Shown here piece by piece: positions 25,439-33,595 of a DNA stretch of 40,958 nt. The DNA lies in NCBI GenBank assembly GCA_029288865.1, contig JARIGM010000031.1:1-40958 (forward strand). Direction: 5' to 3'. The number at the start of each line of letters is the position of its first letter. Within the stretch, counting starts at the first letter, position 1. The notes under the pieces are model-generated. The model had not been told where the DNA came from and ran no database searches. It worked only from the letters and a program-made list of their open reading frames with translations. Source of the DNA: Candidatus Kaiserbacteria bacterium. Lineage in GTDB: Bacteria; Patescibacteriota; Minisyncoccia; Phycocordibacterales; Phycocordibacteraceae. A program made the translations under genes and the position numbers.

Positions 25439-26191
25439 ATGATTGGACCGATCCAAGCTATCGGCTATGCCCTCCTTGCCGGAGTCGTTCCGGCGCTTAT
25501 CTGGTTATATTTCTTGCTGCGCGAAGATAGGCGAAATCCTGAACCCCCACTGATCGTACTTATCGCCTTTGTGGCGGGCATGATCGCCGTATTGCTCGTG
25601 ATCGGACCCGAAAGCGCATTTCTGAATTACGCCGTCGAGCATTTTTCTGGCTGCTCGAACGATAACGTCTGCACACCGGTCATAGTCGGCTGGGCAACAA
25701 TCGAAGAGGTTACGAAATACCTTCTTTGCGCGGTGCTCGTGCTCTGGCGACGTGAGGTGGACGAATCGTTGGACCTCGTCGTATATATGATCACGACAGC
25801 GCTCGGCTTTGCAGCACTCGAGAATACTTTGTTCCTCATTGCGCCATTCATGCAAGGCACCATCACGCTCGGCCTCGCCACTGACGTTCAGCGATTCATC
25901 GGCTCAACCCTCGTGCATGTGATATCTTCATCTGCGATCGGGTTTTCGCTCGCCTTCACGTACCGCAAAATGATGAGCGTCGAAGGGTATGCGCTGCGTG
26001 CGACCATTGCCTCAGGCGGACTTATCCTCGCGATCGCATTGCACAGCGTTTTCAACTTCTTTATAATCAATCATAACGGCGATCAGAAGGTACTCGCGTT
26101 CTTTACCGTCTGGACATCTGTTGTCGTGTTCTTCGCATTATTCGAACTGCTGAAGTATTTTCGATATCGCACCTTATCCGCAAACCGATAA
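25439..26191 (+). CDS. PrsW-like intramembrane metalloprotease
   Basis: Multi-TM; IEEVTKYLL and ALGFAALENTLFL motifs. Confidence 0.83.
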   Translation: MIGPIQAIGYALLAGVVPALIWLYFLLREDRRNPEPPLIVLIAFVAGMIAVLLVIGPESAFLNYAVEHFSGCSNDNVCTPVIVGWATIEEVTKYLLCAVLVLWRREVDESLDLVVYMITTALGFAALENTLFLIAPFMQGTITLGLATDVQRFIGSTLVHVISSSAIGFSLAFTYRKMMSVEGYALRATIASGGLILAIALHSVFNFFIINHNGDQKVLAFFTVWTSVVVFFALFELLKYFRYRTLSANR

Positions 26192-26203
26192 ATTATTTGT
26201 ACT

Positions 26204-26752
26204 ATGGCACTGAAAAAACGATCTTTCTTCGAACGACTCTCCGGCAGCGCTGGAGAAGATTTTGATACGTTCGAAGAAGACGGCCCGCAAGTACACACGA
26301 CCTTCCCGCGCGACCTTCGCCCCTCAGCCACTGCAGCAGCTCCAATGCAAGGCACGGCAATGGGCGTCATTCCGCAGCCAGCAGTTCATACCGCTTATCT
26401 CCATGGCGATGAAGAACCATCTGAGGGCCAGCTTCCTGTTGACGTCTACCAGACACCAAGCGAAATCGTGATTCGTACCTTTATCGCAGGCGTACGGCCA
26501 GACGAAGTGAATGTTTCAATAAGCCGCGATATGGTCACCATCGAAGGCGCACGCGAAGAACGCGCAACTGTCTCAGAGAATGATTATTTCCATCATGAAC
26601 TCTTCTGGGGATCCTTCTCGCGCACTATTCTCCTTCCTCAGGAAATCGACGTCGAGAATTCATCTGCAGGCGCAAAAGATGGCCTCATGACCATCATCTT
26701 GCCGAAACTCGATAAGGCAAAGCAGACGAAGCTGCGCGTTAAAGCCGGCTAA
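26204..26752 (+). CDS. Hsp20/alpha-crystallin small heat-shock protein
   Basis: LPVDVYQTPSEIVIRTFIAGVRPDEVNVSISRDMVTIEGAREE...GLMTIILPK. Confidence 0.9.
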   Translation: MALKKRSFFERLSGSAGEDFDTFEEDGPQVHTTFPRDLRPSATAAAPMQGTAMGVIPQPAVHTAYLHGDEEPSEGQLPVDVYQTPSEIVIRTFIAGVRPDEVNVSISRDMVTIEGAREERATVSENDYFHHELFWGSFSRTILLPQEIDVENSSAGAKDGLMTIILPKLDKAKQTKLRVKAG

Positions 26753-26757
26753 TTCCT

Positions 26758-27864
26758 TTATTTTCGCTCTGTGTGCAGAGATGGTGTGCTTGATGCTGCG
26801 ATAGCGGTGAATTCAATGCGACCGATCACCTGCCGTGACGCGGTCTCTATAGATACGCGATATTTTCCGGGCTGGACATTCGAGAGTATGGAGTAGCCGC
26901 GGTATCCGCCATTCCTACCACCAGAGATAGCGAACGGCACGACAGAGCGTGTCTTCCAGCTGTGGGCTACAGTGTCGTATACCTCCCATTCGTGGATAAC
27001 AGACGTTCCGAAGTTTGTAGGTGCAAATACTGAGCTGTACGCCACGAGCGAGTCTCCAGGCGCTACATGCACCACTATTTGATACAACGGCCCGAACTGC
27101 CACCACTGCCGAGTCGGCGCAGCCTCTGCCTGTACTTCATACCCTCCTGGGACGCGCTCAATACCGTGATAGATGTCCGAATCTGAAAGCGTAAGCGGGA
27201 TTGGAGGTATCAGGCCCGCAAAATAGGAGCCGACCACGATTGCCACAATCAGAGCGCTTGGCGCCAGGACTGTTATCCATGCGCCTGCAAGACGCTTGAG
27301 ATTAATTGCCGCCAGCAAGCTGATGAGTATCGCGAAGATGCCGATAGTCGCAAGCGTACTTTCGAGGAAAATAAGCGGTGAGAGCGAGTGTAAGAGCAGC
27401 GGTAACGCAAAGATGAGGTATGTATAAAGCGCGAAGAAGAACAGGGTCGTCTGAAACGCCAGATGACTTCTAAAGTCACGGAAGAGCTCGTTTCCGATAA
27501 ACACGGCAGCAAGCACGAGCAAGAATGGCCAACTCGCAAACACAAAAGCGCTCTTAGTATAAAAGATGAGGAATCCACTCAACAGATTCCCCGTGAAGAA
27601 TTGCACGCCGAGCGGGAGCAGAACGTTCAACACTTTCCAAATAATTCCCTGCTTCTGGTCATATCCGCGCGCTACAAAAAGATAATTACCGAGGATACAG
27701 ATTGCCACAGCAACGATATACACGCTGAATAAGATATATGCGACCGCAATCGAGACGAGCAGAAATGTAAAGATGTCGCTCACGAAGCCAGCTACATACA
27801 CCAGCGTCGAGATGTGCCGTTCGTTCTTCTTAGCCCATGCCAGGAGGTTCTGGATGAATTTCAT
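26758..27864 (-). CDS. integral membrane protein, hypothetical
   Basis: Multiple TM helices then a soluble C-terminal domain; ATG 27864 preceded by TATAGT-N6. Confidence 0.65.
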   Translation of the reverse strand: MKFIQNLLAWAKKNERHISTLVYVAGFVSDIFTFLLVSIAVAYILFSVYIVAVAICILGNYLFVARGYDQKQGIIWKVLNVLLPLGVQFFTGNLLSGFLIFYTKSAFVFASWPFLLVLAAVFIGNELFRDFRSHLAFQTTLFFFALYTYLIFALPLLLHSLSPLIFLESTLATIGIFAILISLLAAINLKRLAGAWITVLAPSALIVAIVVGSYFAGLIPPIPLTLSDSDIYHGIERVPGGYEVQAEAAPTRQWWQFGPLYQIVVHVAPGDSLVAYSSVFAPTNFGTSVIHEWEVYDTVAHSWKTRSVVPFAISGGRNGGYRGYSILSNVQPGKYRVSIETASRQVIGRIEFTAIAASSTPSLHTERK

Positions 27865-27885
27865 GAGTAAACTATACCGCACGAA

Positions 27886-27961
27886 TGGTGCTTGGGGCCG
27901 GTCTCGAACCGGCGACCCCTTCCTCTTCAGGGAAGTGCTCTACCAACTGAGCTACCCAAGC
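27886..27961 (-). tRNA. tRNA-Phe(GAA), CCA encoded
   Basis: GCTTGGGTAGCTCAGTTGGTAGAGCACTTCCCTGAAGAGGAAGG...CCCCAAGCACCA. Confidence 0.95.
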
Positions 27962-28006
27962 AATAGAGGCATAATATCATAAACCTGAGCCTTTTCTAGA
28001 GCCTCG

Positions 28007-28321
28007 CTACATGTTGGATTTGTACCGTTCCATAGCCTCTTTGAGCTGTTCTGGGGATGGTAATCCGAACAATCCGGCGGACGTACTGCTGGCATTGGTC
28101 CCGGGAAGCTGCATGATCTTCAGGTACGGAGCCAGGAGCGGCAAGAGGAAGAACGGCAGTACCAGCACGACGGTCCAGATGATGAGCTTCCCGATAAACG
28201 CCATACGCCCGACTGCCTGCATGCGCTTGAGTATCCGATTATTTTCCTCTGCTGCATCGAGCGAATCCTCGACCAGCTCTTTGAGCTCGTTAAATTCTTT
28301 GCGCGTAATCTCTTCGTTCAT
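28007..28321 (-). CDS. small membrane protein, hypothetical (104 aa)
   Basis: N-terminal coiled region, TM segment LIIWTVVLVLPFFLLPLLAPYL; TATAAT-N9-ATG. Confidence 0.6.
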   Translation of the reverse strand: MNEEITRKEFNELKELVEDSLDAAEENNRILKRMQAVGRMAFIGKLIIWTVVLVLPFFLLPLLAPYLKIMQLPGTNASSTSAGLFGLPSPEQLKEAMERYKSNM

Positions 28322-28387
28322 GTTTCTCGAATTATAGCATTCAGGGAGTGGGCATGAAAAAGCCCACGCGTGGCGCGGGCTTTTCTG

Positions 28388-28633
28388 TCATCGAGGTGGC
28401 AAGTGGAAATCGGTCCGATCTCCTGGATCCGGCCATGAAGGTGGAGGATCGGGATTCAGTGAGATGGGTTTCGGGAAGATGGCGACTACTATTGCGATTA
28501 CTGCTAACAGTACTGCAAGCACGAGTTGGGCCCGGTCGATGATTTCTCCGTCACGGAATGACTGCGATGCAAGATAGATTGCGATCGCAAGAAAACACAC
28601 AACCAGGAAAATCTTCTGCCCTACTTTCAGCAT
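28388..28633 (-). CDS. small membrane protein, hypothetical (81 aa)
   Basis: GGAGGGCTGAAT-ATG; two TM segments. Confidence 0.5.
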   Translation of the reverse strand: MLKVGQKIFLVVCFLAIAIYLASQSFRDGEIIDRAQLVLAVLLAVIAIVVAIFPKPISLNPDPPPSWPDPGDRTDFHLPPR

Positions 28634-28709
28634 ATTCAGCCCTCCAAAAAGGTCAAAAGCAACCTAATTCTGAGCATAAACTCAACAAGAGAAATGTCAA
28701 TTCTATTTG

Positions 28710-28781
28710 TGCCGCTAGCAGGAATCGGACCTACATCTACCCCTTAGGACGGGGCTGTTCTATCCATTGAACTATAACGGC
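28710..28781 (-). tRNA. tRNA-Arg(CCT)
   Basis: GCCGTTATAGTTCAATGGATAGAACAGCCCCGTCCTAAGGGG...GATTCCTGCTAGCGGCA. Confidence 0.9.
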
Positions 28782-28807
28782 GAAGCGAACAATATCTCAA
28801 GGCTAAC

Positions 28808-28844
28808 ACAAAACCCGGTAGACCGCAGGCCTACCGGGTTTTGT
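28808..28844. terminator. terminator-like hairpin
   Basis: ACAAAACCCGGTAG / CTACCGGGTTTTGT. Confidence 0.65.
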
Positions 28845-28855
28845 GCCGCATCTAC

Positions 28856-29104
28856 TTACGCAGCAATGCCGAGCAGCTCAGAAAGCTTCTCCTTATCGAA
28901 ACCGACGATCACATCATCGCCAATCGTGATAACAGGAACAGCCATCCCGCCACTCTTCTCGACCATTTCCTGACGCTTTTCCATGTCAGCTGCGACATCG
29001 AATTCGCTGTAGGTGACACCATTTTTCTTGAAAAACTCCTTGGTCATCTCGCAGAAATGGCAAGTCGGGGTGCTATAGATCACAACGTTTTTTTCTTCAG
29101 TCAT
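28856..29104 (-). CDS. glutaredoxin-like protein
   Basis: VVIYSTPTCHFCEMTKEFFKKNGV; GGMAVPVITIGDDVIVGFD; 82 aa. Confidence 0.9.
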   Translation of the reverse strand: MTEEKNVVIYSTPTCHFCEMTKEFFKKNGVTYSEFDVAADMEKRQEMVEKSGGMAVPVITIGDDVIVGFDKEKLSELLGIAA

Positions 29105-29158
29105 ATATTTTGTGTTAGTCCCTCCAGTATACCACTTCTAGTTATCCACAGGTCTTTG

Positions 29159-29236
29159 TGCGGATAGGGAGAATCGGACTCCCGCCCGGGCTTGAGAAAT
29201 GAAAGGATTCGGGGAATCCTTTCATCGGTTATACGC
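29159..29236 (-). pseudogene. tRNA-like remnant: T-arm and acceptor recognisable, D/anticodon region replaced by a 12-bp hairpin
   Basis: GCGTATA...GGGAG-TCCGATT-CTCCC-TATCCGC-A; internal ATGAAAGGATTC-CCC-GAATCCTTTCAT. Confidence 0.4.
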
Positions 29237-29240
29237 AAAG

Positions 29241-29311
29241 TGCAGAATACGAGAATCGAACTCGTACCTGGTGCTTGGGAAGCACCCGTTCTACCACTAA
29301 ACTAATTCTGC
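29241..29311 (-). tRNA. tRNA-Gly(CCC)
   Basis: GCAGAATTAGTTTAGTGGTAGAACGGGTGCTTCCCAAGCACC...GTTCGATTCTCGTATTCTGCA. Confidence 0.93.
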
Positions 29312-29350
29312 ACTTTGTAGATAACCGCGTTCTTCGAACTATATCCGCTG

Positions 29351-29734
29351 TTATGAGCCCTGCACGGGCTTTTTCTGCCAGAACATCGCCCAGCCGAACC
29401 ATTTCTGCCACCACGATACTGGCGGCGTACTAGTCGCCTGCTTGCCAGGTACTACGATAATAACGCCCTCGCCGGGACGCGCAACACCGAACGTCTCGCG
29501 CAACGTCGCCTCCTTTCCGCGCTCGGTCGAGAGCTCGTTAATATCCTTCTCCAACGACTGTTGACGCGTCTGGAGGCTTGCGAGCTGCTTCTGGGTGTCC
29601 TGCGCAGTGTGCCGAGCGATCTCCTCCTTTCGAGCGATATTCACGTTCAGAAACACCAGCCACACCAGCAGCACCGAGAGTGCGCCAGCAATCACGTAGT
29701 CCTTCAATCTTGCCTTGCTCGGCCGTCTCGCCAT
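29351..29734 (-). CDS. septum formation initiator family (FtsB/DivIC-like)
   Basis: N-terminal TM then coiled coil (ARHTAQDTQKQLASLQTRQQSLEKDINELSTERGKEATLRE). Confidence 0.78.
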   Translation of the reverse strand: MARRPSKARLKDYVIAGALSVLLVWLVFLNVNIARKEEIARHTAQDTQKQLASLQTRQQSLEKDINELSTERGKEATLRETFGVARPGEGVIIVVPGKQATSTPPVSWWQKWFGWAMFWQKKPVQGS

Positions 29735-29890
29735 TTTCCTAGTATATCAGTCGCCACAACCCAGAGGCCATGCTAACGTATAAGCATAAAGTTCTTTTAG
29801 ACTTGGCGAAACTGGTGTGACTGGGCGTTTCTCTGAATACATAGGAGGAGCAGATAATGTCATTACGCTTGCCTTTTGACATGATTAGCC

Positions 29891-29922
29891 GCCCCTCGGT
29901 TTCCAAACCGAGGGGCTTTTTT
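29891..29922 (+). terminator. rho-independent terminator
   Basis: GCCCCTCGGTTT-CC-AAACCGAGGGGC then TTTTTT. Confidence 0.85.
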
Positions 29923-29986
29923 AACAGCAAAGAATGCGTCAATTACAGCGGCCGAGGTAGTAGCATACCGATAGTGATGGCACCGG

Positions 29987-30097
29987 AGGGAGACACAGAT
30001 TGTTTGAAACAGGCTCTCGGAGCGTGTCGACGCGAGAGCGAGCCGATTTTTCAGCAGAAAAATACGGCGTACTGTTTCAAACAATCTGTGTCTCCCT
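29987..30097 (+). repeat. foldback element copy 2: perfect 26-nt inverted arms around a 59-nt structured core
   Basis: 29987-30012 AGGGAGACACAGATTGTTTGAAACAG is the exact reverse complement of 30072-30097; core related to 7197-7256. Confidence 0.88.
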
Positions 30098-31907
30098 ACT
30101 GGCCACTCTCTTGAACCATGCGCATGAAGACCTCCTCAGGTATGTCTACTTTCGCATGCACTCCACGGCGCTTCTTCCCTTTCTTTTGCTTCTCAAGAAG
30201 CTTCATGCGGCGGGTGATGTCACCACCATAGAGATAGCCAGTTACATCCTTGCGAAGCGCTGAAATAGATTTTGATGAGATAATGCGGCCGAGCGCTTGT
30301 GCTTGGATCTTCACCACGAACATCTGGCGCGGCAAGATACCGGCGAGGCGTTCCACCATCTTCTCTGCTTCCTCCACCACACGACGACGCGAGATGACGC
30401 GTGCAAATGCAGGCACCGGTTCTTCAGCAACAAGAATGTCGAGACGCACCACGTCTGCAGGACGATCGTCAAGGAATTCATATGAAAGCGAGGCGTATCC
30501 TGATGACACGTTTTTCACCTTATCGAAAAATCCACGCATCAGTTCGCGGAGCGGCATCTCCGCTATGATTTCGATGCGTCCGTCGAGGTTCGCTTCCGTT
30601 GATTGTACGTTTCCCTCGTGGTCATGGAAGATTTGCAGGAGTCCCGAGAGCGAATCAGGCGGAGTGATGAGGATAACCTTCACCCACGGCTCTTCGATCT
30701 GCGCCACGTCGCCGTACTCAGGAAATCGGGATGGCGTGTAGATAGTCTCCTTCTTGCCAGCCTTATTCGTGACGTTGTATGCAATGGTCGGAATGGTCAC
30801 GATCAGTTCAATATCAAATTCACGTCGCAAGCGCTCCGTGACGATTTCCAAGTGAAGCATGCCAAGGAAGCCGCAACGGAATCCGCGACCCAGCACACCG
30901 GATGACTCTTCCTCGAACGAGAGCGACGAATCAGAGAGGCGAAGACGTTCGAGCGCCTGGCGCAAATCAGCGAGATCATCCTGGCTTTCCGGATATATAG
31001 AAGTCCACACCACGGGACGAGGGCGATCAAAGTCAGCGAGTGGCGGCAGCGTACCGCGCTCAGATGCAACCGTCTCACCCACCGCGACGATGCCAGCCTC
31101 CTTCACGCCAGTCACGATATACCCGATCTCGCCAGCAGAGAGCTCTGCAGCTGGCGTTTCATCCGGCATGAATACGCCCACTTCAAGCGCCACGAACTTC
31201 TTCCCTGCTGCCGAGAATGTCAGTGTGTCGCCTTTCTTAATTGCACCGTCGAAGACGCGAGCATATACGGCGATACCGCGATGTGTTGAGTATGAAAAGT
31301 CGAAGATGAGCGCACGTGCATCCGAAGTGCCTGCGGGCGATTCGCTCGCACGTGGTGCTGGAACGGTCGTGATGATCTTCTCGAGCAGATCCTCGACGCC
31401 CTCTCCTGTTTTTCCTGACACCCCGAGGATGCTGTCCGGAGAGACGTCCAGCAGCTCCGCCACCTCAAGTGCGACTTCATCCGGACGCGCTGCAGGAGAG
31501 TCGATTTTGGAAAGCACCGGAATGATTACGCAGCCAGCCGCTTTTGCCATGCCGAGCGTCGTGAGCGTCTGTGCCTGGATGCCTTGCGTGCAATCCACGA
31601 GCAAGATCACGCCTTCCACTGCTGAGAGGGCGCGCGAGACTTCATATGAGAAATCGATATGACCCGGTGTGTCGATGAGGTTCAGGATGTACTCCTGACC
31701 GTCGCGTGCCTTGTACTGCATGCGTGCTGGCTGCATCTTGATCGTGATGCCGCGCTCGCGTTCGAGGTCCATGCGATCGAGCACCTGGTCACGCATCTTA
31801 CGCGCCTCGATCGTACCCGTACGTTCAAGCATCCGGTCCGCGAGGGTGGATTTTCCGTGGTCGATGTGAGCGATGATCGAGAAGTTTCGGATTCGAAGAT
31901 GGGACAT
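30096..31907 (-). CDS. lepA: elongation factor 4 (LepA)
   Basis: RNFSIIAHIDHGKSTLADRMLE; NLIDTPGHIDFSYEVSRALSA; GFRCGFLGMLHLEIVTERL; 603 aa. Confidence 0.97.
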   Translation of the reverse strand: MSHLRIRNFSIIAHIDHGKSTLADRMLERTGTIEARKMRDQVLDRMDLERERGITIKMQPARMQYKARDGQEYILNLIDTPGHIDFSYEVSRALSAVEGVILLVDCTQGIQAQTLTTLGMAKAAGCVIIPVLSKIDSPAARPDEVALEVAELLDVSPDSILGVSGKTGEGVEDLLEKIITTVPAPRASESPAGTSDARALIFDFSYSTHRGIAVYARVFDGAIKKGDTLTFSAAGKKFVALEVGVFMPDETPAAELSAGEIGYIVTGVKEAGIVAVGETVASERGTLPPLADFDRPRPVVWTSIYPESQDDLADLRQALERLRLSDSSLSFEEESSGVLGRGFRCGFLGMLHLEIVTERLRREFDIELIVTIPTIAYNVTNKAGKKETIYTPSRFPEYGDVAQIEEPWVKVILITPPDSLSGLLQIFHDHEGNVQSTEANLDGRIEIIAEMPLRELMRGFFDKVKNVSSGYASLSYEFLDDRPADVVRLDILVAEEPVPAFARVISRRRVVEEAEKMVERLAGILPRQMFVVKIQAQALGRIISSKSISALRKDVTGYLYGGDITRRMKLLEKQKKGKKRRGVHAKVDIPEEVFMRMVQESGQ

Positions 31908-31910
31908 GCG

Positions 31911-33590
31911 TTAGTCGGAGCGATCGGAGGTAGTGCTCGCAAACGGCTGAAGTGCCTGAGAATTGCGCATTTTGCGCAATATCTGATACAACGCCTTGAA
32001 TTCCTGGTTTTCCAGAAGTGCGAGCACTGAAGCCGATACCGCTAGACCCACAATACCAGCCACTGCGCATTGTGTGAACACCGCGACCAATGAGGTGAGC
32101 GGCGCGATATTTCCGAGACCAAGCAGCACTCCGTACGCTGCTGCCCCACCCACGATCGCTGCAGCTGAGCCTTCGAAGAACGGTCTAAAGAGTGCTGAAG
32201 CGACTCCAGGTGCCACCGTGCGGAGTGTAAGGAGTGCGACAGCACACATCACGAGCTGGCCCATCGTCGCGCCGATAGCAATAAAGAGGACGCCGGTATC
32301 TGGAACATCCGAGACGCGGAAAAGTGCCTCAATGAAATACCTGAACATCGGGAATTGATGCGCGAGAGAAAGGCACCCGACCGCAACAAGAACTGAGATA
32401 CCCGCATCGCCCAGTTGCACGAAGAGCGGGTTCCAAGAGCGGTGCGCAGCATAGAACGCGCGCGCTGCAAGCAAGATGATCCCTTGCGCAAGGAGACCAA
32501 GCACTAAGAGCGCGAGCACTGCAGCCGTGATGCGCGTCGCATCCCAGTTGAATGCTCCTGAACCGAGCACGATACGTACGATATGCGCGCGCAGCACGAT
32601 TACAAGCACCGTAATGACCGAAGACCAGAAGATAATGTGCCGCGCAGCTGTCGTTAACGTTGCCTTATACGCCGAGAGGTCTCGCTTATTCATCTGTTCT
32701 GCCATAACCGGGAATGCAGCTGTGGCATAGGAGGCTGCAAAAAGCGACAGCGGCACTGCTTCGAGATTCGATGCGAACGTGAATACTGACACGCTTCCAG
32801 TACCTAATCGGCTCGCGATCGAGATAAGCGCGAGTGTCGTGGCCGTGCTCATGCCGAGCGCCATTGAACGAGGCACTGAATCCTTCACCACATTCCAGAT
32901 GACTGAGAACGAGGGAATCGTCGGCATCGGGAGCAATCGTGCTTTCATCACGACTGGTATATGGATCGAAACATGTGCGAGTGCCCCAAGCACGACGCCT
33001 ACGCCGATTCCCGGCAATCCCATGATCGGATACAACACGACTGTACCGAAGATAATGCCAAGATTATAAAGAACTGGTGAGAGCGAGAAGATCAGAAACC
33101 TCCGCTGCGTCTGTGTGACGCTCATCAATATTCCCGAGAGCCCGAGCAGTATTGGTTGCAGGAGCAATATTCGTTCAAGCAACACAAAGCTCGCTGCATG
33201 TACAGATCCCGCAAACGAAGGATAGAGCGTAAAGAGGAACTGCGGTGCGAATATTGCAAGAAACGCACAGATGATTCCGCTTCCTATAACAAAGAAGGAT
33301 GTCGCTTGTGAGAGCAATTTCTTTGCCTCCTCATGATCCGAACTGATGATACGGGGAATCAGAACATACGCAGAGACGAGCGAACCCACAAGCGCGAACA
33401 CGAAGTCCGGCACCTTGAACGCTGCATAGTACAGGTCAAGTATTTCCCCTGCCCCGAACATATGTGCGAACGTATGGTCTCGAACAAGCGCGAGCGCTTG
33501 CGAGACGAACGTCAGAGCCGCAAGCAAGTACGCGGCCTGATGAAGGCCGCGTACCGGAGCTGTTATCTTCGTGAATAGCTCGCGCACCAT
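31911..33590 (-). CDS. murJ: MurJ-like lipid II flippase
   Basis: Multi-TM; SQALALVRDHTFAHMFGAGEILDLYYAAFKVPDFVF typical of the MurJ/MviN family. Confidence 0.88.
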   Translation of the reverse strand: MVRELFTKITAPVRGLHQAAYLLAALTFVSQALALVRDHTFAHMFGAGEILDLYYAAFKVPDFVFALVGSLVSAYVLIPRIISSDHEEAKKLLSQATSFFVIGSGIICAFLAIFAPQFLFTLYPSFAGSVHAASFVLLERILLLQPILLGLSGILMSVTQTQRRFLIFSLSPVLYNLGIIFGTVVLYPIMGLPGIGVGVVLGALAHVSIHIPVVMKARLLPMPTIPSFSVIWNVVKDSVPRSMALGMSTATTLALISIASRLGTGSVSVFTFASNLEAVPLSLFAASYATAAFPVMAEQMNKRDLSAYKATLTTAARHIIFWSSVITVLVIVLRAHIVRIVLGSGAFNWDATRITAAVLALLVLGLLAQGIILLAARAFYAAHRSWNPLFVQLGDAGISVLVAVGCLSLAHQFPMFRYFIEALFRVSDVPDTGVLFIAIGATMGQLVMCAVALLTLRTVAPGVASALFRPFFEGSAAAIVGGAAAYGVLLGLGNIAPLTSLVAVFTQCAVAGIVGLAVSASVLALLENQEFKALYQILRKMRNSQALQPFASTTSDRSD

Positions 33591-33595
33591 ATCCC

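Noticed and set aside
29987-30097. Foldback elements as hammerhead ribozymes, because of the three-way junction
   Set aside because: No CTGATGA/GAAA catalytic core.
30859-31662. 267-aa plus ORF opposite lepA
   Set aside because: Ser/Arg-rich shadow of LepA codon usage.
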